Positions 1-12,004 of a stretch of DNA of 64,000 nt are shown here, in pieces (within the stretch, counting starts at the first letter, position 1; the number at the start of each line of letters is the position of its first letter). The position numbers were made by a program, and so were the translations under genes. The notes below the pieces were generated by a model. That model did no database searches and had not been told where the DNA came from. It saw nothing but the letters and a program-made list of their open reading frames with translations. This stretch comes from Paramecium octaurelia. Its lineage: Eukaryota; Ciliophora; Oligohymenophorea; Peniculida; Parameciidae. The DNA is taken from positions 442,370 to 506,369 of the forward strand of contig CAJJDP010000012.1 in NCBI GenBank assembly GCA_905182995.1, given 5' to 3'.

Positions 1-280
1 TTCAGAGAGATAAATAAAGTTCAAAATAATCAGGCATGAGTACTGGTATCACAATCAAAGATGATAATTAACTTGAAGTATTGATAGATAAAATATTGCC
101 TAATGGAAAATTTGTTATAACTATATTAAAGTATCATTCAATGGTTAACTTTACCATATCTGGAATAGCCAAGCTATCAGAATTTGCAACAAGTTTTCCA
201 AATGTTACCAAATATGAAGAGAAAAAATAATAGTTTCTTTATAATATTTTAATGCAAAGAAATGCTTGGATTAATTTTGA
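1..280 (+). repeat. Tail of an unmerged contig overlap (Tudor-SN fragment)
   Basis: This stretch is the same sequence as 1360-1639, at a constant offset of 1359. It stops at the single N at 281. It reads in the same frame as the middle of the Tudor-SN gene. The simplest reading is that the left contig ends here and the right contig restarts about 1.36 kb earlier, so these bases are a second copy of a contig end and not a separate gene. Confidence 0.9.
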
Positions 281-281
281 N
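281..281. other. Single-N assembly gap
   Basis: One N separates two contig ends that share sequence (1-280 repeats at 1360-1639). The true gap length is negative: the contigs overlap. Confidence 0.9.
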
Positions 282-2676
282 TAAATAAATGGAGCAGAAT
301 TATAATAGGACATTCCAGAGGAAACAGAAATTCATTTAAAACTCATTGGTGTTTAAAATGAGAATCCAAATTAAACACAATCAGTTCAAGATTTTATCAA
401 ATAACATAGGAATAAAACTTTAAATGCCATCCTAGTCTCTTTTGAAGGAAACATTTTAAATTTCATCTATAATAAGGAGACATTGATTAGTTTAATTCCT
501 AGCGCTATTTATATAGATGGTAAATTTTATAATTTATTAAAGAATTTGCAATTTAAGATTCAGGATACTCCAAAATTATTTAGAAGGAATGGCTTAATAA
601 AGAGTTTGTCATTACTTTCAAAGGAACTTAAATTATGACTGTCATTCATGAAAGAAATTCAATTAACTTTCCCATTTTAAAAGCTGATTTATATCCTTTA
701 AGTTAACAAAATAATGAATTAAGTAATGAATTCTACATTTCCTTAACTTCAAATGGATATGCATTTATTACTGACTGGGGGTATTGATATATTTATAGTT
801 AGAAAATTGAATTTGTCTTAAAATTCTTTTCAATTATTGTTTTAGAGCTAAGAGGAAGCTAAAAAAAATAATTTGGGGCTTTGGAAGAATGGGGAATTGG
901 ATAGAAGGATGCTCAATTCAGTTAGTTCTTAAACTATTGGATAAATTGTCGAAATTGTAGAGGCTAATCAATATTTAGTTAAAACAGATAAGGAAATATT
1001 GACGATAAAATTAGATAGGATTTTCATCGAAGGACTAGAAGCCAAAGAATTTGCTAGAAAATTATTAATAGGAAAGCAAGTTCATATTCTATAAGTAGGA
1101 GATAATATTCCACTCCAAACCATATAATTGTGCGATAACAATTTAGATATAGAGGATGAACTTATTGCTAATGGATGGGCAACACCTAAGGAGAACCATC
1201 CTTAGTTATCAAAGTTTAAATTTCAGCAATTTTAATAAATGAATAATTTGGCTAAATAGAAGAAACTAGGGTAGTATAGTCCAGCACTGACTTGGAGAAT
1301 TGAAGATTAAACAGATTAGAAATAAGGAAAGAGTGTTAATGAAATAATTTGGTCTAGTGTTCAGAGAGATAAATAAAGTTCAAAATAATCAGGCATGAGT
1401 ACTGGTATCACAATCAAAGATGATAATTAACTTGAAGTATTGATAGATAAAATATTGCCTAATGGAAAATTTGTTATAACTATATTAAAGTATCATTCAA
1501 TGGTTAACTTTACCATATCTGGAATAGCCAAGCTATCAGAATTTGCAACAAGTTTTCCAAATGTTACCAAATATGAAGAGAAAAAATAATAGTTTCTTTA
1601 TAATATTTTAATGCAAAGAAATGCTTGGATTAATTTTGAAAGTTTTAATATTTTGGAGAATATGTTTTATGGAAAGATTTATGAGAAGAAAAATAATAAG
1701 GATTCCGATTTCACTTTATAATTGCTTAAAGAAGGGTTAACATTTATCAAAAATAATACTGATTTTTATAGTAAATATGAGGATGCATAAAAAGAGGCAG
1801 AAAAGCTTAAGAAGGGATTCTGGAATGAATCCTACGCTTAATTTATAATAGACTTTTCACAAAATAAATAAACTTTAAAAAAACAAATAAGTAATTAGGG
1901 AAACATATAAAAAAATGAAAATTAACAAATCTAAAAAGTCACTGTCACTGCTGTTAATGATTGCCATGAATTTTATGTCAGATAAGAAAATAATCCTGAA
2001 TTTGAAGAACTAGAAGTTCAAATTGAAAAAGCAGCATTGATTGTAAATATTTAGATGTTATATATTTTTAGCCTCTCAAGAAACCAGTAAAGAAAGGAAC
2101 CTTGTGTTTAGCAAGATTTTCTGAAGATAATAGAATTTACAGAGCTTAAGTAATGCAAGCCTTTAAGAATGATAAATTCTTAATTAAATTCATAGATTAT
2201 GGAAATAATGATGAAGTCAGCTATCAAGATATGGGAGTATTGCCTGCTTAATTTACAAATGTTCCTCAATAGGCTAAATTATGCTCTTTAGCATATTTGA
2301 GAGTTCCTCCATCAACACATGAATATGCAGAAGAAGCATCTGATTTACTTAGGGAATTGCTACTTGATTAATAATTTGATTCAAAAGTTGCCTATACTGA
2401 GAAATCATCCAATAGATAGTTTGTAACTCTTTAACCATAAGACTAACCAGATGAATTACAGTTCACAATTAATAAAATTGCATTAGAAAAAGGGTATAAT
2501 TTTATTTCTAATGAATTAGATTAGGAAGAATAGATACTAGAGTCTTATACAATCCTTTGAAAGAGTTAAAAAATTATGAGATAGAAGCAAAAGCTAATGG
2601 AATTGGAATTTGGGGATTCGATGATTGTTTGGAAGATGAAAAATAATTTGAAGACGAGTATGATTATTATGATTGA
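282..2676 (+). CDS. Tudor-SN (SND1-like) staphylococcal nuclease/Tudor protein, 5' partial
   Basis: Tudor-SN proteins carry SNase-like repeats and one Tudor domain split by an SNase fold. They bind RNA and act in splicing, RNA decay and transcription. Visible here are repeated SNase-type modules whose ends read like EEAKKNNLGLWKNGELD, then a Tudor core (FIDYGNNDEV) at about 2180-2220, then a last SNase piece ending near GIGIWGFDD and an acidic tail, stop TGA at 2674. Introns are seen at about 2043-2071 and 2494-2519 (26 nt). The 5' part lies left of the window. Between about 560 and 600 the frame slips by one base at an AAGG run (586-587). One added base restores the protein, so I suspect a sequencing or assembly error near the contig end. 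Family assignment is firm; N-terminal exon details are not. Confidence 0.88.
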
Positions 2677-2889
2677 TGAGTTGTTTCATTTATATTGTTC
2701 AAATTTTTATGATTAATCATATAATTATATTTGATTTAAATAGAATATATACAATTTATATCTAAGTGAAATAAATGGATCTAAGAAAATAAACTCCTTA
2801 ATGGAGATTTAGAAATTATTTGAATATGTTGATTTTTGTGGAACAAACTTAAAATTTATGAAATATAATTATACAAATTATGTATAAAA

Positions 2890-4378
2890 TCAGATAGTAA
2901 AATGATCATCATCACTATCTTCCTATTGAATGAACTCAGTCATTCTTAGTATAGCGAGTCTATTGTTAATAATTTCTAGACGACTGTGAAGAGTGGGAGC
3001 ATTTTATTATGACTAGTAAATTTCATTTGGTGTTAATGTCACAGGAACCTAAAATAGCAATTATTATTAATTATTATTATTGACTCTTTGTGTTTTAGAT
3101 CCCATCAAAGCTAAATGAGGAGCCAAATCTGTCATCATTCGACCCATCCTATCAAATATAGGGGCCAATTAAGAACCAATTAAACTTGATTTAATTTCGT
3201 ATTCATTTAATTCTTTTTCCTTCTTTCTCATTTCAAATTGATTTTCCTCAGGATTAATTTCCTTATTTTTATTCATTAACATTTATTAGTATTGTTATTG
3301 TAATTAAATCTATTTCTCAGCAATTCTTTTGTTATTTTCGAATCTTCCAAATTCTATTAGCAATTAAGTAACTTAATTCATCATATGTCCTACATCAAAA
3401 ATGAATTTATGCATATCAATTTCTTACTTTTCTACATCACAATCAGGATCACTAACTGGATGTGGAGATAAGAAGTCTTGATTAGCACTACCTACAGTAT
3501 AAGTTCGAAAAGTAGCAATTCGAGGAGATTGTATGTCGAGCCATTCATCCCATCTGTTACCCCACCCATTATAATGAATAAAAATTCTATTTTATTCAAC
3601 TATTTATACTTATGCTTCAAGCTAAAATAGAAATATTAAAAACAACATAAATACCCACTGATCAATCGTATCCTTCACGTCAATCCACTATCCAACTTAG
3701 AAGGTCCGTTTCTTTGGATCAAATGGGTTCACATATTCACCTAGATGTCTAATTTAATTTATATACCTTAAATATCTTCTTGCTTTAATTCTTCAGGTTT
3801 GACCTAGGAATCTAATAACTACTTGATGGTTTGGTAATTTTATCTTATGCCCTCCAATGATACTTATTTGTCAACATTGAAACCTAATGGAAATCTTTGA
3901 AGTTCTTACCATTGCTCCTCTATTACTGTACCATTCTTCTTACATTTTATCTATTATATTAATGCTGCCCTAAAATACAAAGTTTCTTTTACTTAGTGTT
4001 CTCAGAATGTTGCTCAAGATATCCATTTCAAGGAATTCATTTACACCTTATGCTTATTACTACTACTATTATTATTATTATGATTATTGAGTTTAATTCT
4101 AGATTATTTGATCCTCCTATATCGGCTATCCTGGCAATAAAACTACATGATCATTTTATAACTATGTCGATTCATTTACTAATTACTTTATAATCTTATA
4201 AAGTTTTATTGTTCTCTAAAACTCTCCCTTGGTAAATCAGTCTTTACTTATCAAAAGGTATGTTTAGTTTATTTTAAATTACATTTTTCAATTATTAAAC
4301 AGTGTTGTTTGGATCAATGGAAAAAGAAGTGATTTGATTATCTAGTGTTTTTATCTTTAATGTGATTTAAGTTTCCAT
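2890..4378 (-). CDS. Ubiquitin-like domain plus Tudor-knot (chromo-barrel) protein
   Basis: Removing four introns (25, 28, 26 and 33 nt) leaves 459 codons, 458 aa. Residues 1 to about 70 form a ubiquitin-like domain (METQITLKIKTLDNQ, later QRLIYQGRVLENNKTLQDYK). A poly-Gln linker follows. At about residues 230-290 is a Tudor-knot/chromo-barrel-like block: VGQWIDVKDTIDQW, then IHYNGWGNRWDEWLD. A charged coiled region and an acidic end (EDSDDDHFTI) complete it. Ubiquitin-like domains link clients to the proteasome or other partners, and Tudor-knots bind RNA or methyl-lysine tails. The combined role here is unknown. No RING, PHD or SRA domain is present, so it is not a UHRF protein. The start is the first ATG, directly before the ubiquitin-like fold. 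Confidence 0.75.
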
Positions 4379-4547
4379 TATTATATAAATTAATTAATAT
4401 TCTAATTTTTATATTTTGTTAAAAACTTAAGCAACATAAATAGACATTCTATTTTAACTTTTATATTAAATAGAATACTCTAAAAATTATAAATATAATA
4501 TTAACATAAAAGATAAATACATACTTACTAATATCAATCCCTCTCAA

Positions 4548-5050
4548 TCAACAATTTGGTTGTAATTTGCATTAAATATATTACAACTTCTTATTACAAT
4601 CATTTATTTTTGAATTTATTAATAAATTATACTTCCTTCTCTAAAACAAAATTTATTTTTATAATGCTTTAATTTGTCTTTAATTATAATCAAATTTATC
4701 AATTTCCTCATTTAGATTTTGTAATTAAATTTAATTCATCATCAACAGCTCTTTTATCTCACCCAAATGAGATTATTCGTCTACTACATTAATTTCCTAC
4801 AAATAGCCAATTTTATTACTTCCAACAAATTATCTGACGATGATTAGATAAATGCTTTATCGACATCTATCGATTTTGAGTGCAATCTTTTTGTGGTCTG
4901 CTTCTGATGTGAAATATTAGTACTCTATGTAATAGTTTTAGCATGTCTTCCCTTAAGTTAAGTGTGAATCCTATTGTCACTAGATTCCTAATTCGATTCT
5001 TATATTGAAACATTCCTAGAAGGTGACATTAAGGCTCTCCAAGTTGCCAT
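4548..5050 (-). CDS. Small coiled-coil protein, unknown function
   Basis: One 23-nt intron joins two exons into 160 codons, 159 aa. The N-terminal half is basic and serine/glutamine-rich. The C-terminal half is a leucine- and glutamate-rich heptad-like helix (EIKELLMMNQIQLQNLNEE), typical of a coiled coil. No catalytic motif is seen. It lies about 170 bp upstream of the start of the ubiquitin-like/Tudor-knot gene, on the same strand. The clean frame after intron removal supports a real gene, but I do not recognise a family. Confidence 0.5.
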
Positions 5051-5576
5051 ATTTTATATAATAAATTATTTATTAATTTATTATTTAAATGTACTTGTGC
5101 TTCAATTACATAGTAAGCAACAGCTAATTCTCTTATTATTATAAAAATAATTAAGTATTCATGAAATTAAAAATTTATCTTCCTCTACTCCTGATTACAT
5201 TTTATTATATACTATTTTTTTATGACAATTAGACAAATTTATACAATATCATATTGTAACACAGTACTATTAGAAAATATATCATACATGTTATCATAAT
5301 CTCAATCCAAACAGGATATTATTTTATTGTAATTGAAATAGGTCAAAATGAACCTTAAATTAAAATTGTCAGATCATTTTATTATATTAATTTCATTTGA
5401 TTTATTTAGAAATATCTGAAATGCTAATATTTGATTTTACATACAAATAAATTTTTGGAAATAGATATTGTGTATCAAGTTAAATTAAACATAGATGATA
5501 ATAAAAACTCAATTCAATTTTTATTCATTATAATATACAATAAGATAATAATTTAAAAATTATAACAACAATTAAT
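5051..5576. other. Intergenic, very AT-rich
   Basis: About 525 bp between two genes on the minus strand. I see only AT-rich sequence with no long frame, repeat array or RNA-like fold. It should contain the promoter of the coiled-coil gene and the 3' flank of the VWA gene. Confidence 0.5.
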
Positions 5577-8573
5577 TCAATGTTTTCTTCCTCTTCCTCT
5601 TCCTCTTCCACGACCTCTAATAAAGCCACCTCTTTAATTTTATCTATTTTACCCTCTCTTGTTTCCATATTTCTTCACCTTTTATTTTTAGGGGAATGTT
5701 AATTTAACTTAATGATGCAAGAGTTGTTCCTTTGGTAATTCCTTTATTTAATATTCTATGGGTAAGGACTCTGAAATTAATTTGATATATTGATGAACAA
5801 TATCTTCATTACCTAAGTATAGATTTGGAAATTTCTTCCATTTTTGAGTTGAAGATTAAATAATCTATTCAATATTTTATCCTTTCAAAATTTCTGATCT
5901 TACATATTAATGAAAACCTTAAGGAACCTTTCTTCCCCATGTTTAGACATGTCTTTTAAAATCTAAACCATTTACAATTAAATAGTATGGACACTATTTC
6001 GCCATACAACAATTGCTACTTAATCCGGATTTTACATTATAAGCTATAGTATTGATATTAATTCCTTTTTATTGACATTCAATCTGCAATTATTCATATG
6101 TTAATGGTTGAACCAACATATGATTCTTAATAAACCAAACTTAGTATTCTTTTTCTAAAGCTTATTTGATCGCTGAAGTTCCTTTAGTTAAATTACCTTT
6201 ATTTTCTTAAATCATAGCCTTTTGAATTTCTTTTAAATTATTATAGTTGACTCTTGTTAAGAAAACATCCTTCTCTTACAATTTGAGAGCATGATAAATG
6301 ATATGTACATATCTTTATTGATCAAATTTAACACCCTTAAATTATTCATAGAAAGCTTCAATGGCATCTAAAGTTAACTTTAAATCATGATTGAAAACTT
6401 TCTCCTCATTCAATCCAATCAGGGTAGAATCCTTTTAATATTTATTTAGTAACGTTTCCTCAATTTCTTTAGTAATTGAATTTCTAAAGTGTTTGATGCT
6501 AACATGTTTCTCGAAAGTTGCCTTCAACTATTCTTAAACCAAATTTTCGTCCTGTTTCTCTAATTTCAATTTCAGATAGTAAGATAGCTATTACTGATGT
6601 TTATATTGTTCCCTAATGAAATAATATATGATCAATCTTTCGAATTCCAATTCAAAATCTTTGACAACATTCCCTAGTTTAGATAAATAAAACAGATGAA
6701 TGAAGGGTTTTGCTGTTGATACATAATCTTCATATTCTGCTTCTTTTTCCAAGTAAGCTTAATTTGGATTATGTAATAGCTTTTATAAATAATTTTCGAA
6801 ATTTTTAGTTCCTGAATAAACTAACTTTGTAGTTTCAAAGATTTACTCCATTATTTCAGTCTACCATTGCGATTTTTACTTTTTCAATACATTTATTAGT
6901 GAATTTGATAACAATGCCAAATAAGTTTCTTCATAAAGAGTGTCTACATTTTATTAAACCATAAAAGTCAATAGCAACTTGATTATCCTTGATCTAAGAA
7001 CAGCTTATAAATCATTGTCAGATTATGGGAACAAAGGCAAAATACAATTGATTTCTTCTGTTTAATTGTCACCAATTTACAATTGGACATTAAAATTATT
7101 TTTGATTAAATAGGCAGAATCAATTACTTTATTATGTTTTGCAAATGATTAAACCTGAATTAACCATGGATTAACAAAAGATCCATCATTTCTCTTAACC
7201 TTCAATCCATGACCAACTAAAGGGAATGTCTCAGCAAAGTCATATTATGTTTTTACGAATTTTAATCCTTCTAAAATATCTTGTTTTTAAGAGATGATGT
7301 CTCTGAAATTTTCTAATGAAATGACTGATCTCTCTTAACCTTATTCATTCTAAGGATTAATTTTGCAATTTTGAATGATTTATTAAAATTCTTCTCTTAT
7401 TTATTTAAATTCCTGTACAGTAATGCCCTTTAATGCCAAAGCCTTTTAATGATGCTTTCCAACAATAGTACCTATATTCAACCTTTTAGCTGCCTCAAAA
7501 TCATCTACTTCATTTGGATTGGATCCTTCTGATAATTATGCTAATTCTTTCACAAAAAATAATAATTTATTTCCATATTTATAAGCATAATTTCTTTTTG
7601 CTCTTATTTTAAATGGTTAATTTGGATCATTGATTTCCTCCATCTTAAAATTCAACACGTCCATCTAAAAGTATTCTGTTAATCTATTTGTAATTGAATT
7701 AACAATTTATAAGCATTTCTTAGCCTTTTCTCTGCTGTCCTCATGCTTACCCATAATTCTAATTTGAATGTTTTGAACCCATGATCTAAAGAGATCAACA
7801 ACATCATCAATCTCAAGTTAACTTTATTCGATTGGAATGATCTAAACACCAGGATAATTAATAAATTTTAAGTCTGATTTCAAACTATAAACCCATTATC
7901 CTTCATAAACTTCATCTGTAACTTCCTCATCATAAGGGAATAAATTAACCACATTATTAACCTGTAACATTTTTGTTGTGTAAAAATATCTTTTCATTAT
8001 TTCAAATTTATTATGAAAAGCTTATTCAGATGCATGTTCAATTAAATACAATGCAGGAATTTAAGGATCTCCTTTGTGATACAATTATCTTAACTACATT
8101 GCTAAAAATGTGGGAAACTCATCTTCAATTCCTAAACAAATAAAGTTGATATTTCTTTTTTAAACATTTCCCTTTAATTTTTATTTCATTCTTTATTCTA
8201 TCGTATTAACATGGTTGTCTTAACCATCACTTATGAATATTACAGTAATGTTATGATCCTTGGGAACCTTTACTATTTCGTTCTCTAAAAGCTCAAATGC
8301 AGGAACTATCTCAGTAGTTCCTTCACCATGATCTTCTATATTTTAAGACAAAACATTATTATGCACCTTTTTTGCTCTATGATCAAATGTTAGTGTAATT
8401 AAATTGTCTTTTGGTATCGATTTATTCCAAAAGTTAGCTACCCACTCCCATCTGGTATACATTGAAGCAGAAACATCAATCAAACCTATTATTGTAAGCT
8501 TTATTTCGGCCTTTTTCTCTTACTAATTGTTAACAAAAGGGATATGAAAGTGATACTTTTATTCTTAATCCAT
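5577..8573 (-). CDS. Large VWA-domain protein with RG-rich C-terminus
   Basis: An intronless frame of 999 codons (998 aa). After a short N-terminus, residues about 33-220 form a von Willebrand factor A domain. The MIDAS-like motif reads GLIDVSASM, followed by GEGTTEIVPAF and then FISDGQDNHVNT, so the DxSxS, T and D metal ligands all look present. The next ~650 residues are helical and charged with no domain I know. The C-terminus ends in lysines and an RG repeat (GRGRGRGRGRKH), an RNA-binding-type tail. VWA at the N-terminus plus an RG tail differs from Ro60, where VWA is C-terminal. Location is probably intracellular, since no signal peptide or membrane segment is seen. Function unknown. Confidence 0.8.
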
Positions 8574-9103
8574 TTTAAATAAATTAATAAATTAATTCTT
8601 TCATATTTCTTAAAATATCATTCCCTGATCAGTTTCCAACAGTAGTTAAATAAAATTAGCAAAATTTTGGATATAATCAAAATGTAATTGTTATGGTGAA
8701 GGTTCTGTTTGAAATTTAGAATTTAATAAGAGAGAATGTTGCTATAAAATCAAATTATTTATTGTTTTGAGACATTTATAGCTGATTTAAATACAGTTAA
8801 TCAAGTTTAATAAATTTAGAAGGATAGAAAAGAATAATTGCAATAATTAAATAAATTATATTTTGCTAAAATATTTGTTTGACAGCTTTTGAAACATTAC
8901 TTTTTAAATAAAAAGTATTTTTTATCAGATTTGTTCGAGTTGACTTATTGAATTAAGAAAACAATGATGATTAGACTTTTAATACATTATTTACAAGGAT
9001 TTTATTGCATTTTGGAAAATTAGATTCCAAGTACAATATTACAATTAATATGACTATATTCTAGGATTAAACTAGAATCAATTATTTTTTGGTAAATTGT
9101 TAT
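8574..9103. other. Intergenic, AT-rich
   Basis: About 530 bp upstream of the VWA gene, with no supported gene. Short frames on both strands are at the level expected by chance when only TGA stops translation. Confidence 0.45.
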
Positions 9104-9418
9104 TCATACATAATCTGTTTTGTGTGAAAGATCAATTATTTTCATATGATACAAAAGTTAATTATTAATCATAATTCTATCTTAACCTGAAATAATAATC
9201 AAATCTACATTTTGCCAATCTTTAGAGATTTATAAATAATAAATTTGATCTGTTTGTTGAACCACTAGATTTATTAAGTCCTCTCTATCTATATCTTTCA
9301 TAATATAACTAGATGTTTTTGATCTCATTGTGAAATACTTTAGTATTAGCTTATAAATCTAGTTAAATGTCAAAGAATATTCATTTTTATATGGTATCAC
9401 CTACTATACATGATTCAT
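9104..9418 (-). CDS. Short WD-repeat-like open frame, possible fragment
   Basis: An uninterrupted frame of 105 codons (104 aa) starting at an ATG preceded by an in-frame TGA. The middle has beta-strand texture (VDLIIISGQDRIMINNQL) resembling the propeller-like protein at 43.0-43.9 kb. A frame this long can arise by chance in this genome, and no full domain is visible. It may be a real small protein, a decayed copy of a WD gene, or noise. Confidence 0.33.
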
Positions 9419-9684
9419 AGGGTTTCAAATAGCTTATAAATTGATAGTAACAATCGTACTTTATTTTTAAACATTTTATAGATTTCATATCTATTTTATC
9501 ACCTTTTATAATCAGTGATATAATTAGAGTATGTTATAGTTATAATATGCGGTTCATAATTCAAGGACTGTGTTGTTGAATAAGAAAAATCGAATAATAA
9601 TGATTATTGAACTTATTAATAAACATTTTATTTTTAATTTCATATCTAAAAAGGTTTTTATTTATATTAATATAATTAATAAAA

Positions 9685-10614
9685 ATGGCACTTGCCCTTA
9701 AGTAATTATGTGGATTCAGCAGAGTGAATGCTCAATGCCCAACTTACAAATAGTAAAGCAAATATAAGCTATATATTAGTATTTGTGCCGGTTTGAGTGG
9801 TGGATCATTGCTTTATGCATTTTATGCTCAAGTACAAAAATAATGGAGAGAATCAGAAATTTAATTCAGAAAGGAATAGTTGAAGAAACCAATTTATGAG
9901 CTCAGAGAAGAGGAGCTTGTCAGTCCACCATGGAATAGTTCGAATTTAAATGAGTGGTTATACAGAAGAGTAAGAGTAACGGGAAGACCACTCCATTACT
10001 TATAGATGATGGTGCCAAGAACAGAATTTTAGAAGCCAGGATATGAATGCGTAGTTCCATTTGTTACAAAGGAGAATGCAGATTAAACAGTATAGGAAGG
10101 AGTATCACAAATTGTTTTAATAATAGCTTCTTGTATCTTTAGGATTTGTGCCCTATGAATATAAGGAAGTACCAGACAGACATAAATTAGAAGATTCTTC
10201 AGTATAATCATTTGATTGTTTCCTATCCTAATTGCCAGAGTTATAAGACAATTCATTTGGAAATGTGGCTAATCGCAGAAATTCAGAGTGGACTTACGCA
10301 GACCTCCAATTGATGGGATAATTCACAGGATTCAAGAATGCAGACAAGATTGGTAAGGTCGTTTTGGAAAGAGCCAACTTCAATACTCCTTTGGATGAGA
10401 GAAATATGAGGTATCACAATATATTTGAGACTTATTTAGAACTTATGACTTGGATGCTGATCATCACTTGGATTACCCATATTTGAAGAGCAATTCTGGT
10501 ATTTTATATCATAAGAACCATATGCCATGGGATTGGTAGAGAGCCAAATAATAAGCATTGGGCTCAACTGTTTTGTTTGGTGCTTTGGGTGCATTATTAC
10601 ATTTAGCCAAATGA
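9685..10614 (+). CDS. SURF1-like cytochrome c oxidase assembly factor
   Basis: Two introns (25 and 29 nt) leave 292 codons, 291 aa. SURF1 sits in the inner mitochondrial membrane and helps assemble cytochrome c oxidase. The family pattern is clear: an N-terminal membrane segment (YISICAGLSGGSLLYAFY), then YRRVRVTGRPLHYLQMMVPR, then PGYECVVPFVT and LLVSLGFVP in place of the usual LVNRGWVP. A second C-terminal hydrophobic helix (STVLFGALGALLHLAK) completes the two-helix topology. The start ATG gives an N-terminus of mitochondrial type (MALALKQLCGFSR). Confidence 0.87.
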
Positions 10615-10713
10615 AATTATATTAATAAGATAAAGATTATTATAGAAAGAATTACTCTTATTAAAGAAGTCTTGCAATTATTTAATTGACTGGATTATCA
10701 TTAGAATAGAATA

Positions 10714-11781
10714 TCATTTTCTTGTGATTGGTTTGTTCATAATTCTAGTGACATCGCTTCTTATATGTCTAAATTGGCCAGGATCTGTATATTTAGAATG
10801 CAGAGTGTAAACACCATCTACATATATTAATGACATACCTCCCATAGGCAAGCTAGTTGCTATGTCATATGGATGAACTTAATAGGCAGTTTTCTTATAA
10901 TTCTAAATGCTACTAGATCTCAAATTATTTTAAGCAGTTTTCAATCCAGAATCCCCACAATGAACCCATTATCTCTATACCTCAGTGTTTTCTTTTGGAT
11001 CAACAGCTATTGGATAGATATATATAGATCATACAATCTCTATATTTTTCACCTGTAATCACCGAAGTCATTTTCAATCCCTAATCAAAGGGATCTCTTT
11101 CTCTGCATCCAGCAGCTAAAGGTTTAACCTTCTTGTCAGTAAGGACTTCTTTGACATTATTTTCAGGAGGCTGAAATGATTATTAGTAGGTAGTAATTGA
11201 ATAAAATTTATTATGCTACTCTGGATGATTTCTGAAAGTTGAACCAAAGTCTGTGTAATTCTAATGTACAGCTCTGTCAACCAAAATTTATTGCATATTT
11301 GTTTAATCTAATTGCTTTATTGATCTAGCTCCAGCAGTTTGTGCAACTGTTGGATTACATTCAGGAAAATTTACTTTTTCTCCATTTGTTTTTACAAGTG
11401 CTCTACAATCACCTAATTGCATATTCTAAATGTTCTTTGCATCAAATTTTGTCTAGAATTCTGTCCTGAATTCTCTCTATGTATTATTCATATCATCATA
11501 CATATCCATCATCTGGGACTATTATTTCTTTTGTAATGTAAGGTGGATTGCGATTCACTCTAGGTAATGGAAGTAAGCACCCATTATCTCCAGGTATGGA
11601 TATTCCCTCTTCCACAGTTCTTAACTAGTTATATTCTCATTCAATACTGATTTCTATGCATTTGGATCTCTCTATAATTATTAAGGAGCCAACCTATCTT
11701 CGTACCAATTAGCTGAAATTAATTATCATAAATACCCATTAAAGCTGTTTTGCCATACTCAACTTCATTTGGCCTTCTCAT
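10714..11781 (-). CDS. Conserved-looking protein with one in-frame TGA, possibly axonemal
   Basis: With introns of 23 and 28 nt the frame has 339 codons, interrupted by one TGA at 11555-11557 (context ...GAYFHYLE / IAIHLTLQKK). Residues on both sides look like one protein, and no GTA...AG intron removes the TGA. Motifs such as MANWYEDRL, NYTDFGSTFRNHPEQHNKFY and a late GMSLIYVDGVYTLH resemble short aromatic motifs of microtubule inner proteins of cilia, but I cannot name the family. The TGA may be a sequencing error, a polymorphic or recent nonsense change, or readthrough. The 3' end converges on SURF1 with about 100 bp between. Confidence 0.6.
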
Positions 11782-12004
11782 TTAATTTTATTAATTTATT
11801 TATTTAAAACATCAAAATTACTAGATATAACTTCCTTTCCATCATAATAACTACCATATATTCAAATCTAACTAAGATCGGTTACTTCTTTTACATTAAT
11901 TTTTATATACATTTTTTTTCAATAAAGTTATTTAGAGTATAATACGTTGTACTATATTCTTAGTTTTAGAATTATTTTATAATTAACAGAAAAATTCTTA
12001 TTGA

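Noticed and set aside
11555-11557. Selenocysteine at the in-frame TGA
   Set aside because: No selenoprotein family matches, and no SECIS-like fold was evident in the short 3' flank. An error or nonsense change is simpler.
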